A stretch of 33,724 nucleotides of DNA. Origin: Acidobacteriota bacterium. Lineage in GTDB: Bacteria; Acidobacteriota; Terriglobia; Terriglobales; Acidobacteriaceae. Both the position numbers and the translations under genes were made by a program. Shown one piece after another: positions 1 to 7,670 of this stretch (position 1 is its first letter; every line of letters begins with the position of its first letter). The stretch is taken from the NCBI GenBank assembly GCA_003224755.1, contig QHZR01000083.1, forward strand, positions 1 through 33,724, in the 5' to 3' direction. The notes under the pieces are model-generated. The model was given only the letters and a program-made list of their open reading frames with translations, was not told the DNA's origin and searched no databases.

Positions 1-270
1 TTTGGGACCAAGGCCAGCCTTCTTGCGACGCGCAATGATCTTTTGTTCCGGTCTGGCGGGCAAAGCCCGGTAGGGATGGACGGGGAGTCCGTCAGGCTCG
101 GGCCGATCGTCCGTGACACGAGCAATCCTATTTCTTATCTGATTGAACGAATCCGTAACGACAAGCCAATTGAAGATCCGTTATCAGCGAGGTTGAACGT
201 CCAGGTTATGGAGATCTTGGACGCGGCACGGGAGTCGGCGGGAAGAGGGAGGGCGATCGAGTTGAAGTAA
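1..270 (+). CDS. Gfo/Idh/MocA-type oxidoreductase, C-terminal end (partial)
   Basis: The reading frame is open from base 1 to a TAA at 268-270, so this is the 3' end of a gene that begins before the window. The 89 visible residues start FGTKASLLATRNDLLFRSGG and then carry NPISYLIERIRNDKPIEDPL followed by SARLNVQVMEILDAARESA. That pattern (an FGTKA-like strand, then a 'Y-L-I-x-x-I-R-x-x-x-P-I-E' helix, then a helix ending in a basic tail) is typical of the C-terminal substrate domain of NAD(P)-dependent sugar and inositol dehydrogenases of the Gfo/Idh/MocA family. The Rossmann domain lies outside the window, so substrate and cofactor cannot be judged. A TTG at 43 could be mistaken for a start, but homology-like sequence continues upstream of it. 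Confidence 0.7.
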   Translation, partial: FGTKASLLATRNDLLFRSGGQSPVGMDGESVRLGPIVRDTSNPISYLIERIRNDKPIEDPLSARLNVQVMEILDAARESAGRGRAIELK

Positions 271-276
271 CCACGT

Positions 277-542
277 TCATCCGATCCTCCTGGTACCCTG
301 ATGTGTAATTACGAGTTTCAAGCGGTCAAGCTGTTCGAAAACACTATGTTCGTCAAACAACTGTCTCCATTGCCAATTCGGCAATTCGTTCCCGTCTGAG
401 GTTGTCAACACAACATCACCGCCTGATAACAGGCCCATGACAGCCCGTTCAAAGCCTTCCTGAGAAGGAGAGAGTTGGCAATCAGTTTTAACTGAAGATC
501 GCCACCCTGCAACTGATCCAGAATTTCAAGTTCTAAGGACAT
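277..542 (-). pseudogene. Small acidic protein gene interrupted by a frameshift
   Basis: On the minus strand an ATG at 542 opens a protein-like frame starting MSLELEILDQLQGGDLQLKL. It runs out of sense near 470. From there a second frame continues without a stop to a TGA at 277-279, with residues such as SQEGFERAVMGLLSGGDVVL and NWQWRQLFDEHSVFEQLD. Both halves have the composition of one compact alpha-helical protein of about 88 residues. The change of frame falls in a CT-rich run (rc of 464-476), a typical place for an indel, and is equivalent to one missing base. The gene lies just downstream of, and in the same direction as, the DRE-TIM enzyme gene, so it may once have been its partner. 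I do not recognise the family. A sequencing error or a programmed -1 shift are alternatives, though no heptameric slippery site is visible. Confidence 0.45.
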
Positions 543-569
543 GTAAGGCAAAATGCCACTGTTTCCATT

Positions 570-1808
570 TCATCTTACGACCTCCACGCACTCCCTAATC
601 TCAGTTTCACTCAGCGTATGGTCCGACGATTTTGCGCGGGCATAAATTCGCTCTACAACCCCATCCTCTGCCGGAATTCCACGGCGCTCCAACCAAAAAA
701 GCACATTCGACTTACCGCTCATCGGACCAATATCAATCACCTGCTCCATACCAAAAAGCTGCGCCGGCACGCCGGAATAAACTGCATTGGCCAACTCGAC
801 ATCGTTTTTCTTGATGGCCTTGATCACCGCGGCAGCGTGAACTCCCGTCGCGGTGCGGAATGCGTCTTCACCGACGACCGGATAGTTTGGCGGAATCGGT
901 ACACCAGTGGCGCATGCCACCGCATTGCAATATTCACGGAGCTTGGTCAAATCCTGTTTGTCCCACGGCGAAATTCCCATCAAGTTAAGATTGACTAACA
1001 TCTGATCCATTTGCGTGTTGCCCACTCGCTCTCCAGTGCCAAGCGCACATCCGTGAACACAATCGGCGCCAGCCGCGAGTGCCGCCATCGAGTTGGCAAC
1101 GGCGAAGCCGCGGTCGCAGTGTCCGTGCCAGTCAACCCGAATTTTTTCGCCCGACGGCTTCACGACCTCGTCCAACACAAACTTCACCAAGGCGTACGCA
1201 CCCATCGGAGTTGCATATCCCGCTGTATCGCAAATCACCACCGCCCGCGCGCCGCAACTGATGGCCGCGGAATATAACCGCTTCACCGTCTCAGGATCGC
1301 AGCGGCTGGTGTCTTCAGTGACGTACATGGAATCGAGACCGAGGCTGACCGCGAACTTCACAGCTTTCTCTGTCGTTTGCAGCAAAAAGTCTTCAGTCCA
1401 GTTTTCGGTGTAGCGGCGGAGCGGACTCGAACCAATAAATGTTGCCGCTTCGATCTTGAGTCCGGTGCGCTGTACGATCTCCGCAATCGGACGAATATCG
1501 CTCTCAAGAGTACGGGCGGCGCAATTTGCTGTAATGCGCATGCGGCTGCCCACAATCTCTCGCGCCAGAGCCTCGACGTGCTCGACTGCGCGCGCCCCAG
1601 CGCCAGGCAGCCCAAGATCAAGCGAGTTGATGCCGAGCGCTTCCATCAAATGAAGGATCTGAATTTTCTGTTCGATCGAAGGATCGCGCACGGAAGGCGA
1701 TTGTAGGCCGTCGCGCAGAGTTTCATCGTTGAGCAGAACGGGGCCCTTAGGAAGGGAGCTCGTCGACTGCGCGGTGTTCCAGTCGTAGATCAGTTCGGTT
1801 GGCTTCAT
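570..1808 (-). CDS. DRE-TIM metallolyase family acyltransferase (2-isopropylmalate/homocitrate synthase-like)
   Basis: A 412-residue protein of the HMGL-like/pyruvate carboxyltransferase family, which condenses or cleaves acyl-CoA and 2-oxoacids on a divalent metal. The DRE-type motif is at residues 28-34 (DETLRDG), the metal-binding HGH at 228-230 (WHGHCDRG), and the strand VHGCALGTGERVGN at 251-264 resembles isopropylmalate and homocitrate synthases more than HMG-CoA lyase. A conserved TGVHAAA follows at 321. After the TIM barrel there is only a helical tail of about 70 residues, so the regulatory LeuA dimer domain is missing. That fits homocitrate-synthase or citramalate-like enzymes without leucine feedback. 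There are no leu or lys genes nearby, so the exact reaction is unresolved. The ATG at 1808 has only a weak ribosome binding site. Confidence 0.75.
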   Translation of the reverse strand: MKPTELIYDWNTAQSTSSLPKGPVLLNDETLRDGLQSPSVRDPSIEQKIQILHLMEALGINSLDLGLPGAGARAVEHVEALAREIVGSRMRITANCAARTLESDIRPIAEIVQRTGLKIEAATFIGSSPLRRYTENWTEDFLLQTTEKAVKFAVSLGLDSMYVTEDTSRCDPETVKRLYSAAISCGARAVVICDTAGYATPMGAYALVKFVLDEVVKPSGEKIRVDWHGHCDRGFAVANSMAALAAGADCVHGCALGTGERVGNTQMDQMLVNLNLMGISPWDKQDLTKLREYCNAVACATGVPIPPNYPVVGEDAFRTATGVHAAAVIKAIKKNDVELANAVYSGVPAQLFGMEQVIDIGPMSGKSNVLFWLERRGIPAEDGVVERIYARAKSSDHTLSETEIRECVEVVR

Positions 1809-1901
1809 CTGTCGGACATTATTCTACGCTGCCAATATCTTGCTGCGGGCCGGCACACGTTCACGGAACCAGAGCTATTTGCTATGCTCGACCCTGGCAA
1901 T

Positions 1902-2492
1902 ATGCGCATTTTTGTGGCGCTTGATCTTGACGAGGAAGTCCGAAAGCGAATTCAGCTGTTCGTTGACGAGCTGCGCGGTTTTGCGCCCAGTGCTCGATGG
2001 ATAACGCCTGAATCGCTACACATTACTCTGAAGTTCATCGGCGAAAAACCCGAACCATTAGTGAAGCAAATCGATGGCGCCCTGGGCCAGCTCGCAGTTC
2101 CACCGTTTCGCGTCACCTTCAGCGGCACTGGATTTTTCCCTACGCCCAGGGCCGCGCGAGTCTTTTGGGTGGGCATCGAAACCGAATCCGGCTTAGCAGA
2201 ATTGGCCCACAAAATAGAAGACTCACTGGTGCAGCTTGGCATCCCCAAAGAACAGCGCGCCTTCAGTCCTCATCTGACTCTGGCGCGAGCCAGCGGAGAC
2301 TCAGGCACGCCCGGCTGGCGAAAGGGAGACAAGCCGAACCGCCGGTTTGCCAGCCTCCAGCAAAGGGTCGAGCATTCTCCGCCGCCCAACTTTGGTACCA
2401 TGACGGCCCAGGAGTTCTTTCTTTATCGAAGTCAACTTTCACCCAAGGGATCGCGATACACGAAGATTGCGCACTATCGTCTCATTGGCTAA
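1902..2492 (+). CDS. thpR: RNA 2',3'-cyclic phosphodiesterase (2H family)
   Basis: A 2H phosphoesterase of the LigT/ThpR type, which hydrolyses 2',3'-cyclic phosphate RNA ends to 2'-phosphates in vitro. Both catalytic H-x-T/S motifs are present: H40-I-T42 in SLHITLKFIGE and H124-L-T126 in SPHLTLAR, at the spacing typical of the family. The protein starts MRIFVALDLDE, the usual N-terminal strand. I therefore chose ATG 1902 (196 aa) over the in-frame ATG at 1884, which would add six unconserved residues. The gene is transcribed divergently from the DRE-TIM enzyme gene with about 90 bases between them. The biological role of the family remains uncertain in most bacteria. Confidence 0.85.
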   Translation: MRIFVALDLDEEVRKRIQLFVDELRGFAPSARWITPESLHITLKFIGEKPEPLVKQIDGALGQLAVPPFRVTFSGTGFFPTPRAARVFWVGIETESGLAELAHKIEDSLVQLGIPKEQRAFSPHLTLARASGDSGTPGWRKGDKPNRRFASLQQRVEHSPPPNFGTMTAQEFFLYRSQLSPKGSRYTKIAHYRLIG

Positions 2493-2558
2493 CGCTGTCC
2501 ATCTTGCCGCCCTTTTGCAGCTGGCCGAAGAGGTGGAAAAGAAGGCCGATTTTGGGTG

Positions 2559-2613
2559 GCGCAGCTTTAGCGCTGCGATAAGAGTTTTGTTTTTATTAGC
2601 GGCTTTAGCCGCT
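2559..2613. repeat. Pair of short hairpins with GC stems and TTTAGC loops
   Basis: Two palindromes lie 20 bases apart in the thpR-plsY gap. The first, at 2560-2577, reads cgcagc-tttag-cgctgcg. The second, at 2598-2613, is agcggc-ttta-gccgct, a 6-bp stem with a 4-base loop. They are separated by a T-rich stretch. They resemble, in stem and loop style, the GCTT-loop hairpins at 23482 and 28214. They could be REP-like elements or act as a terminator after thpR. The rest of 2493-2723 shows no gene. Confidence 0.5.
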
Positions 2614-2723
2614 GAGGTCAGCGATTCGGCTCTTTAACACATCAGCTGAATCCGTGCCCTTTTTAAACAGGGGCACACAGATGTCGCTCGGCGTGATTTA
2701 CTTACGGCTCTTGGAGTAGTGAC

Positions 2724-3317
2724 ATGCACGCCATTCTAATCACCGCCGCTATCGGATATTTCTTGGGCTCCGTCCCGTTCGGATATTTGCTTGTGCGGGC
2801 CTTTCGCGGGGCAGACGTTCGCACGACGGGTAGCGGTAACATCGGCGCAACGAATGTTGCCCGCATGTCACCGGTGCTCGGAGTCATCACGCTGTTGCTG
2901 GACGCGATGAAGGGATTTGGAGCTGTGTGGGCAGCTTCTGTTCTCTTCCCAGGTCAGCCGATGATCCCTTTTGTCGCGGGTTTCGCCGCCGTCGCCGGAC
3001 ATATTTTTCCACTATGGCTCCGTTTCAAGGGGGGAAAAGGTGTCGCCACAGGGCTCGGGTCTTTCTTGATGCTGACTCCCAAGGGCATTGTGTTGGCGCT
3101 TGTGGTTTTTCTACTCGTCCTCGCTGTGTTTCGGCTCGTTGCCCTCGGTTCAATCGTGGCAAGTGCATCGCTTCCCGTGTCCGCATTTTTGCTCAGAGAA
3201 GGTCAAAGGCCCACGGGAATTGCGATGTTATCGGCATCCGCTTTGCTCATCATTGTGAAGCACCATCAGAACATTGCACGCATGTTGCGTCACATCGAGC
3301 CCAAGTTTTTGGACTGA
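2724..3317 (+). CDS. plsY: Glycerol-3-phosphate acyltransferase PlsY
   Basis: An integral membrane enzyme that transfers an acyl group from acyl-phosphate to glycerol-3-phosphate, giving lysophosphatidic acid, the first step of bacterial phospholipid synthesis. It is 197 residues long with about five hydrophobic segments. The conserved loops are present: GSVPFGYL at 15-22, GSGNIGATN at 36-44, GHIFP at 92-96 and KGGKGVATG at 102-110. These cover the three known PlsY motifs. The ATG at 2724 is preceded by ggag at suitable distance. The stop codon lies 7 bases before gpsA, which makes the acceptor substrate, so the two genes are very likely co-transcribed. Confidence 0.95.
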   Translation: MHAILITAAIGYFLGSVPFGYLLVRAFRGADVRTTGSGNIGATNVARMSPVLGVITLLLDAMKGFGAVWAASVLFPGQPMIPFVAGFAAVAGHIFPLWLRFKGGKGVATGLGSFLMLTPKGIVLALVVFLLVLAVFRLVALGSIVASASLPVSAFLLREGQRPTGIAMLSASALLIIVKHHQNIARMLRHIEPKFLD

Positions 3318-3324
3318 AGCCCAC

Positions 3325-4350
3325 ATGAGCCAGATTGCAATCATCGGTGCGGGTGCGTGGGGCACAGCAATTTCAATCGTGCTCGGACGCAAGCAGCGCC
3401 ATCAGGTGCGCCTTTGGGCTTACGAAAAGGAAGTCCGGGAAGCCATCGTCGCCAGCCGCGTCAATGAACTCTTTCTGCCCGGTCACAAAATTCCTGAGTG
3501 TGTCCAAGTAACGGCCTCTCTCGCAGAAGCCGTGGCCGGCGCAGACATGGTCGTTAGCGCCATGCCATCGCAGCATTGCGGCCGGCTCTTCGAACAGATG
3601 TTGCCACTCCTGAAAGCCGAAACACTTATAGTAAGCGCCACCAAGGGGCTGGAACAGACCACTCTGCTTCGCATGACGGAAGTGATCGAATTTAAAACGA
3701 AAGCACAAAACAAGAATGCCTTTATCGGCGCCCTCAGTGGCCCCAGCTTTGCTGCCGAAGTGGCGCGTGGCGATCCGACTGCGATCACCATCGCCTCAAG
3801 ACATTCAGAGCTCGCCGCGACCGTTCAGCGCGAATTCAGCGATATGGCTTTCCGTGTCTATACCAACGATGACGTGGTTGGGGTCGAGCTTGGCGGTGCA
3901 CTGAAAAACACAATTGCAATCGCCGCCGGCGTTTGCGACGGCCTGGGTCTGGGGCACAACTCCATTGCCGGACTCATCACGCGTGGCTTGGCCGAGATGA
4001 CGCGATTGGCGACTGCATGCGGCGGCCGCGCCCAAACTATGTCAGGACTGGCGGGTTTGGGCGATCTTGTGCTCACCTGCACCGGCGGCCTCTCCCGCAA
4101 CCGCACCGTTGGCGTCGAACTCGGGCGGGGCCGCAAACTGCCAGAAATCATCGCTGGCATGCACGGCATGGTTGCCGAGGGTGTTTACACCACTGATGCC
4201 GCCGTGCAACTTGCGCGTCAACACGGAGTAGAAATGCCGATCACCGAGCAGATGCACGCCATTCTTAGCCACGGCAAATCGCCGCGCGATGCCATTCATG
4301 ACCTGATGACACGGAGTGGGAAGAGCGAGGTCCACCTCACCGGTGGATAA
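3325..4350 (+). CDS. gpsA: Glycerol-3-phosphate dehydrogenase [NAD(P)+]
   Basis: A cytosolic enzyme reducing dihydroxyacetone phosphate to sn-glycerol-3-phosphate, the substrate of the PlsY encoded just upstream. The dinucleotide-binding GxGxxG is at residues 8-13 (IIGAGAWGTA). Other signatures are SATKGLE, GALSGPSFAAEVARGDPTA and GALKNTIAIAAG, whose Lys belongs to the catalytic site, then GLGHNSIAGLITRGLAEM. I chose ATG 3325 (341 aa), directly before the nucleotide-binding strand. A longer frame to 3274 would overlap plsY and add an unconserved extension. The order plsY-gpsA with a 7-base gap is a common operon. Confidence 0.95.
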   Translation: MSQIAIIGAGAWGTAISIVLGRKQRHQVRLWAYEKEVREAIVASRVNELFLPGHKIPECVQVTASLAEAVAGADMVVSAMPSQHCGRLFEQMLPLLKAETLIVSATKGLEQTTLLRMTEVIEFKTKAQNKNAFIGALSGPSFAAEVARGDPTAITIASRHSELAATVQREFSDMAFRVYTNDDVVGVELGGALKNTIAIAAGVCDGLGLGHNSIAGLITRGLAEMTRLATACGGRAQTMSGLAGLGDLVLTCTGGLSRNRTVGVELGRGRKLPEIIAGMHGMVAEGVYTTDAAVQLARQHGVEMPITEQMHAILSHGKSPRDAIHDLMTRSGKSEVHLTGG

Positions 4351-4437
4351 GAACGATAAGAACAATCCTGGAAGCCTCTGATCAAGGACTTTAGAAGCGC
4401 CTGCTCCAATGGTACTTTCGTAATCAAACCTGCAATC

Positions 4438-4461
4438 CAACCAGCATCTACGGGCTGGTTG
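4438..4461 (+). terminator. Hairpin downstream of plsY-gpsA
   Basis: The sequence caaccagc-atctacgg-gctggttg forms an 8-bp perfect stem about 90 bases after the gpsA stop. No T-run follows, so it is not a classical intrinsic terminator. It may end or stabilise the plsY-gpsA transcript, or lie in the leader of the next gene. Confidence 0.3.
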
Positions 4462-4526
4462 CAAACTAGAATCCCTAAGGACTGTACTCGCGGTTCTCCG
4501 TAAGCAGGGGATGGAGCAAAGCCACT

Positions 4527-6353
4527 TTGGTCCGCAAATTTCTGCCAACCCGCATTCCGATTCTGTATGTAATCCTCAGTGTGCTGGTGCTCATCAGCGT
4601 AGTGCCGATGTTTTTTTACTCGTCGCAGGTGCAGTCCATCAACCGCGACCGCCTCATCACCAATGAGCGCCTACTCCAGAACACAGTAACCCGCTCGGTT
4701 GCGGACGACATTTCGCAGCATCAGGAGTCCTTCCGATTGATGCAGACCAACCTGGCATCGGCTCTGCAAGTTGCCAGCGGCGGAGACTTGACCGGCGATC
4801 ATGTGCAGGCGCCGGAACTCCGCGCACTTCTCGAGAATTTCGTCTCGTCTTCGGAAGACCTGGATTATGCAACCCTATTGAACTCCGAAGCAAAAGGCAT
4901 TTCTGCCGGACGGATTGAGCCCGACGCATTTCTCCAGCGCGAGTTGGAGCAGGCATACGCTGCCGCTCGCGACACGCGGGCTTACAACGGTCAACCTCTG
5001 GTGGTTGGAAATGGAAAATCTTCGCACACTGTCATGCTGGTCAGCACACCGGTGAAATATCGGGACCGGTTCCTGGGAATGATTGCGTCAGTCGTTGACC
5101 TCGATTTTTTGATCCGCCGGCTGCACGAAATTGATGGTGGCGGCCTGACGCCTTACGTGGTCGACAGCCAGGGACGTCTGGTTGCCGGCGCCACCTCCGA
5201 GTATGCGACTGGCCAGGACATGACCAACCTTGAGATCGTCCACAACTTTGTGGAGCAAGGGGGCAAAGCGCAAATGGTGGCCGCCACCCGTGAGTTCACC
5301 GCGGGTAGCGGAAGAAAAAGCGTGGCCATGCTTGGCACCTACAGTCCAGTAACCAATTTGAACTGGGCAGTGGTTGTGCAAAAACCGCGTAGCGAAGCCT
5401 ACAGCAGCGTCTTTGAGATGCAGAGGACTGCGCGAATTCTCGCATTGTTCGCAATCGCGCTGAGCATAGGCGTCGGAATCATTGCCGCGCGCCGCATCAC
5501 CAATCCTCTTGAAGTTTTGACCGAGTCCAGCCACGCCATTGCTCGTGGAGACTTCTCACAGCGCGTGCAATTGAAGAGCCGCACCGAGATTGGCGAACTT
5601 GCCCAGACTTTCAACTTCATGTCGGAGGAACTCGAGCACTATGTCGAAGACTTGAAGCGCGCCGCTGCCGAGAACCGCGAGCTATTCATGAGTTCTATTC
5701 AGATGCTCGCCGGCGCGGTTGACGAAAAAGACCCGTACACTCGTGGACACTCCGATCGTGTGACCAAGTATTCCGTCCTGATCGCAAAAGAAATGGGAAT
5801 GCCTGAGGATTTTCTGGAGACTGTCCGTGTTTCAGCGCAACTGCATGATGTGGGCAAGATAGGAATTGAGGACCGCATTCTCAAGAAACCCGGCGCTCTG
5901 ACCGCCGAAGAATTCGAGATCATGAAAACGCACACCACCAAGGGCGCAAATATTCTGCGGCCGGTTGCGCAATTAAAGGAAATGATTCCCGGTATCGAAC
6001 TGCACCACGAATCCCTTGATGGACGCGGCTATCCGCATGCGCTCAAAGGAGACGAAGTTCCCATGCTCGCCCGAATCATCGCGGTCGCTGACACCTTCGA
6101 TGCGCTAACCACGAACCGCCCCTATCAGCAGGCCCACGACTGTGAAGATGCACTGCGGATCATTCACTCTATTTCTGGCAAGCGGCTCGATCCAACCGCA
6201 GTCGCTGCTCTTCAAGACATCTATCAGCGCGGAGAAATCCGTGTCCCACGCACCGTTCCAATGGCAGCCAAGGCGGCTGCCGCTTCCAATGTACCCGCCA
6301 GTGTCGCCTTTCAGCGTCCTAACGATGCCGGCCTCGATTTGGACCGCACGTAA
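4527..6353 (+). CDS. Membrane sensor with HAMP and HD-GYP domains (putative c-di-GMP phosphodiesterase)
   Basis: A 608-residue inner-membrane signalling protein. A first transmembrane helix at about 10-30 is followed by a periplasmic region to about 300 that resembles a Cache/PAS-like double sensor (strands such as LTPYVVDSQGRLVAGA). A second helix lies at 302-320, then a HAMP domain at 322-372 and a C-terminal HD-GYP domain from about 385. HD-GYP motifs are intact: HDVGK at 440-444, HHESLDGRGYP at 493-503 and ADTFDALT at 521-528. An active c-di-GMP-degrading enzyme is therefore expected. The start is inferred as TTG 4527 because no ATG in frame precedes the first helix; a purine-rich ggggatggag lies 10-20 bases upstream. 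The tail after about 570 is Ala/Pro-rich and unconserved. A PilZ-type receptor is encoded at 20557. Confidence 0.88.
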   Translation: MVRKFLPTRIPILYVILSVLVLISVVPMFFYSSQVQSINRDRLITNERLLQNTVTRSVADDISQHQESFRLMQTNLASALQVASGGDLTGDHVQAPELRALLENFVSSSEDLDYATLLNSEAKGISAGRIEPDAFLQRELEQAYAAARDTRAYNGQPLVVGNGKSSHTVMLVSTPVKYRDRFLGMIASVVDLDFLIRRLHEIDGGGLTPYVVDSQGRLVAGATSEYATGQDMTNLEIVHNFVEQGGKAQMVAATREFTAGSGRKSVAMLGTYSPVTNLNWAVVVQKPRSEAYSSVFEMQRTARILALFAIALSIGVGIIAARRITNPLEVLTESSHAIARGDFSQRVQLKSRTEIGELAQTFNFMSEELEHYVEDLKRAAAENRELFMSSIQMLAGAVDEKDPYTRGHSDRVTKYSVLIAKEMGMPEDFLETVRVSAQLHDVGKIGIEDRILKKPGALTAEEFEIMKTHTTKGANILRPVAQLKEMIPGIELHHESLDGRGYPHALKGDEVPMLARIIAVADTFDALTTNRPYQQAHDCEDALRIIHSISGKRLDPTAVAALQDIYQRGEIRVPRTVPMAAKAAAASNVPASVAFQRPNDAGLDLDRT

Positions 6354-6466
6354 AAACCAGCATCAGTCGTCAGCCATCAGCCATCAGAAAAACCAAACCT
6401 TACGACCGATGGCCGACTCGTCTTGTGACACTCAAGCCCAGTGCCCAAATTCGCTTGCGGTTTTCC

Positions 6467-6515
6467 TGATAGCTGAGAGCTGAGAGCTACAGCTGACAGC
6501 TGATAGCTGATAGCT
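6467..6515. repeat. Short tandem AGCTGA(N) array
   Basis: Seven consecutive near-copies of the heptamer agctga plus one base lie in the 193-base gap before ftsY (tgatagctgagagctgag, then agctac, agctgac, agctgat, agctgat, agct). A looser run of cagccatcag units sits about 90 bases upstream. The array ends four bases before the putative -10 box of ftsY. Because agct is self-complementary, the array can fold in several registers. Confidence 0.7.
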
Positions 6516-6518
6516 CGC

Positions 6519-6524
6519 TATAAT
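6519..6524 (+). promoter_or_regulatory. Candidate -10 box for ftsY
   Basis: A perfect TATAAT sits 22 bases before the ftsY ATG, directly after the AGCTGA array. The best -35 match is ctgaca at 6493-6498, inside the array, but the spacing of 20 is longer than usual. The assignment rests mainly on the -10 box and its position. Confidence 0.4.
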
Positions 6525-6546
6525 CAATTGAGGGCTTCACTCATTC

Positions 6547-7497
6547 ATGATCCAGACGCTTTTTGGCACTCCCGAGAAGAAAGCCGGCTTGTTCGATCGC
6601 CTTAAAGAGGCGGTTTCGCGTACTCGCGAAAACCTGAGTGATCGGATCGAAGAAGCGGTCGCCTTCAGCAAGGAAATTGATCGTAATACGCTCGATGATC
6701 TGGAAGGCACGCTGCTTGGCGCCGATCTGGGATCAACAACGACTCATCTGGTACTGGAAAAACTTCGCGAGCGAGCCGACCGCAGGCAGATCAAAGACGT
6801 CGAAGAGCTCAAACGTTTACTCAAAGATGAACTGCTGGCGATTCTCAACGCAGCGAATACTCCACCCGTAGAGAGGCCGGAAGGAGTTCCCGAAGTCGTT
6901 CTGGTCGTTGGAGTCAATGGAACCGGAAAGACCACAACTATTGGCAAGCTGGCTCAAACGGTCCGTTCGGATGGCAAAACTGTGTTGCTATGCGCCGCCG
7001 ATACCTTCCGCGCCGCCGCCATCGAACAGCTCGAAGTCTGGGGGCAGCGCACCGGCACGGAAGTAATTCGCACCAAACCCGGCGGCGACCCCGCGGCCGT
7101 GCTCTACGATGCCCTCGAAGCTGCAAACGCGCGCCACATTGATTGCGTGATCGTGGACACTGCCGGTCGCTTACACACGAAAGCTAATTTGATGGCAGAG
7201 CTGGAAAAGATGCGGCGCACCGCCCAGCGCCTGATTCCCGGAGCGCCACATGAGGTGCTGCTGGTCATTGACGCGACTACCGGACAAAATGGCCTGCAGC
7301 AGGCGAAGCAATTCACCGACGCCGCCGCAGCGACCGGAGTTGTGCTCACGAAGCTCGACGGCACGGCAAAGGGCGGCGTTGTAGTTGCGATCGCGCGCGA
7401 GCTTGGATTGCCCGTCCGCTACGTGGGAGTAGGAGAGAAGGCGGGTGACCTGCTGCCATTCGAGCCGAAAGAATTTGTGGAGTCATTGTTCGGGTAG
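6547..7497 (+). CDS. ftsY: Signal recognition particle receptor FtsY
   Basis: The SRP-family GTPase that docks ribosome-SRP complexes at the inner membrane. It has 316 residues: a helical N domain at about 15-100 and a G domain from about 116. GTPase motifs are GVNGTGKTTT at 122-131, DTFRAAAIEQL at 152-162, DTAGRLHTKANL at 204-215 and TKLDGTAKGG at 268-277, with the closing GVGEKAGDLLPFE near the C-terminus. That last motif distinguishes FtsY from Ffh, and no M domain is present. The acidic A domain of E. coli FtsY is absent and only a short amphipathic N-terminus (MIQTLFGTPEKKAGLFDRLK) precedes the N domain, as in many bacteria. The following gap, 7498-7670, has no recognisable feature. Confidence 0.96.
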   Translation: MIQTLFGTPEKKAGLFDRLKEAVSRTRENLSDRIEEAVAFSKEIDRNTLDDLEGTLLGADLGSTTTHLVLEKLRERADRRQIKDVEELKRLLKDELLAILNAANTPPVERPEGVPEVVLVVGVNGTGKTTTIGKLAQTVRSDGKTVLLCAADTFRAAAIEQLEVWGQRTGTEVIRTKPGGDPAAVLYDALEAANARHIDCVIVDTAGRLHTKANLMAELEKMRRTAQRLIPGAPHEVLLVIDATTGQNGLQQAKQFTDAAAATGVVLTKLDGTAKGGVVVAIARELGLPVRYVGVGEKAGDLLPFEPKEFVESLFG

Positions 7498-7670
7498 CCC
7501 CATTGTGTCATCCCGAACTCGCACGCTGGAAGCGGGCGAGAGAGCGACCTTACGATGCGCACGCACCACCACGGACGGTCAGTCCCACCTGTCGTTAGGT
7601 CTTCCGCCATTGCCGGACGCGCGCGCGGTGCCACTTTGGATGAACTGCAGGAAGGGCATGAAATAACAGC

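Noticed and set aside
4042-4548. Long minus-strand frame opposite gpsA
   Set aside because: Antisense shadow of a well conserved gene; its translation shows no known pattern.
5088-5534. Minus-strand frame opposite the HD-GYP gene
   Set aside because: Shadow frame; the plus strand carries clear sensor and HAMP sequence there.
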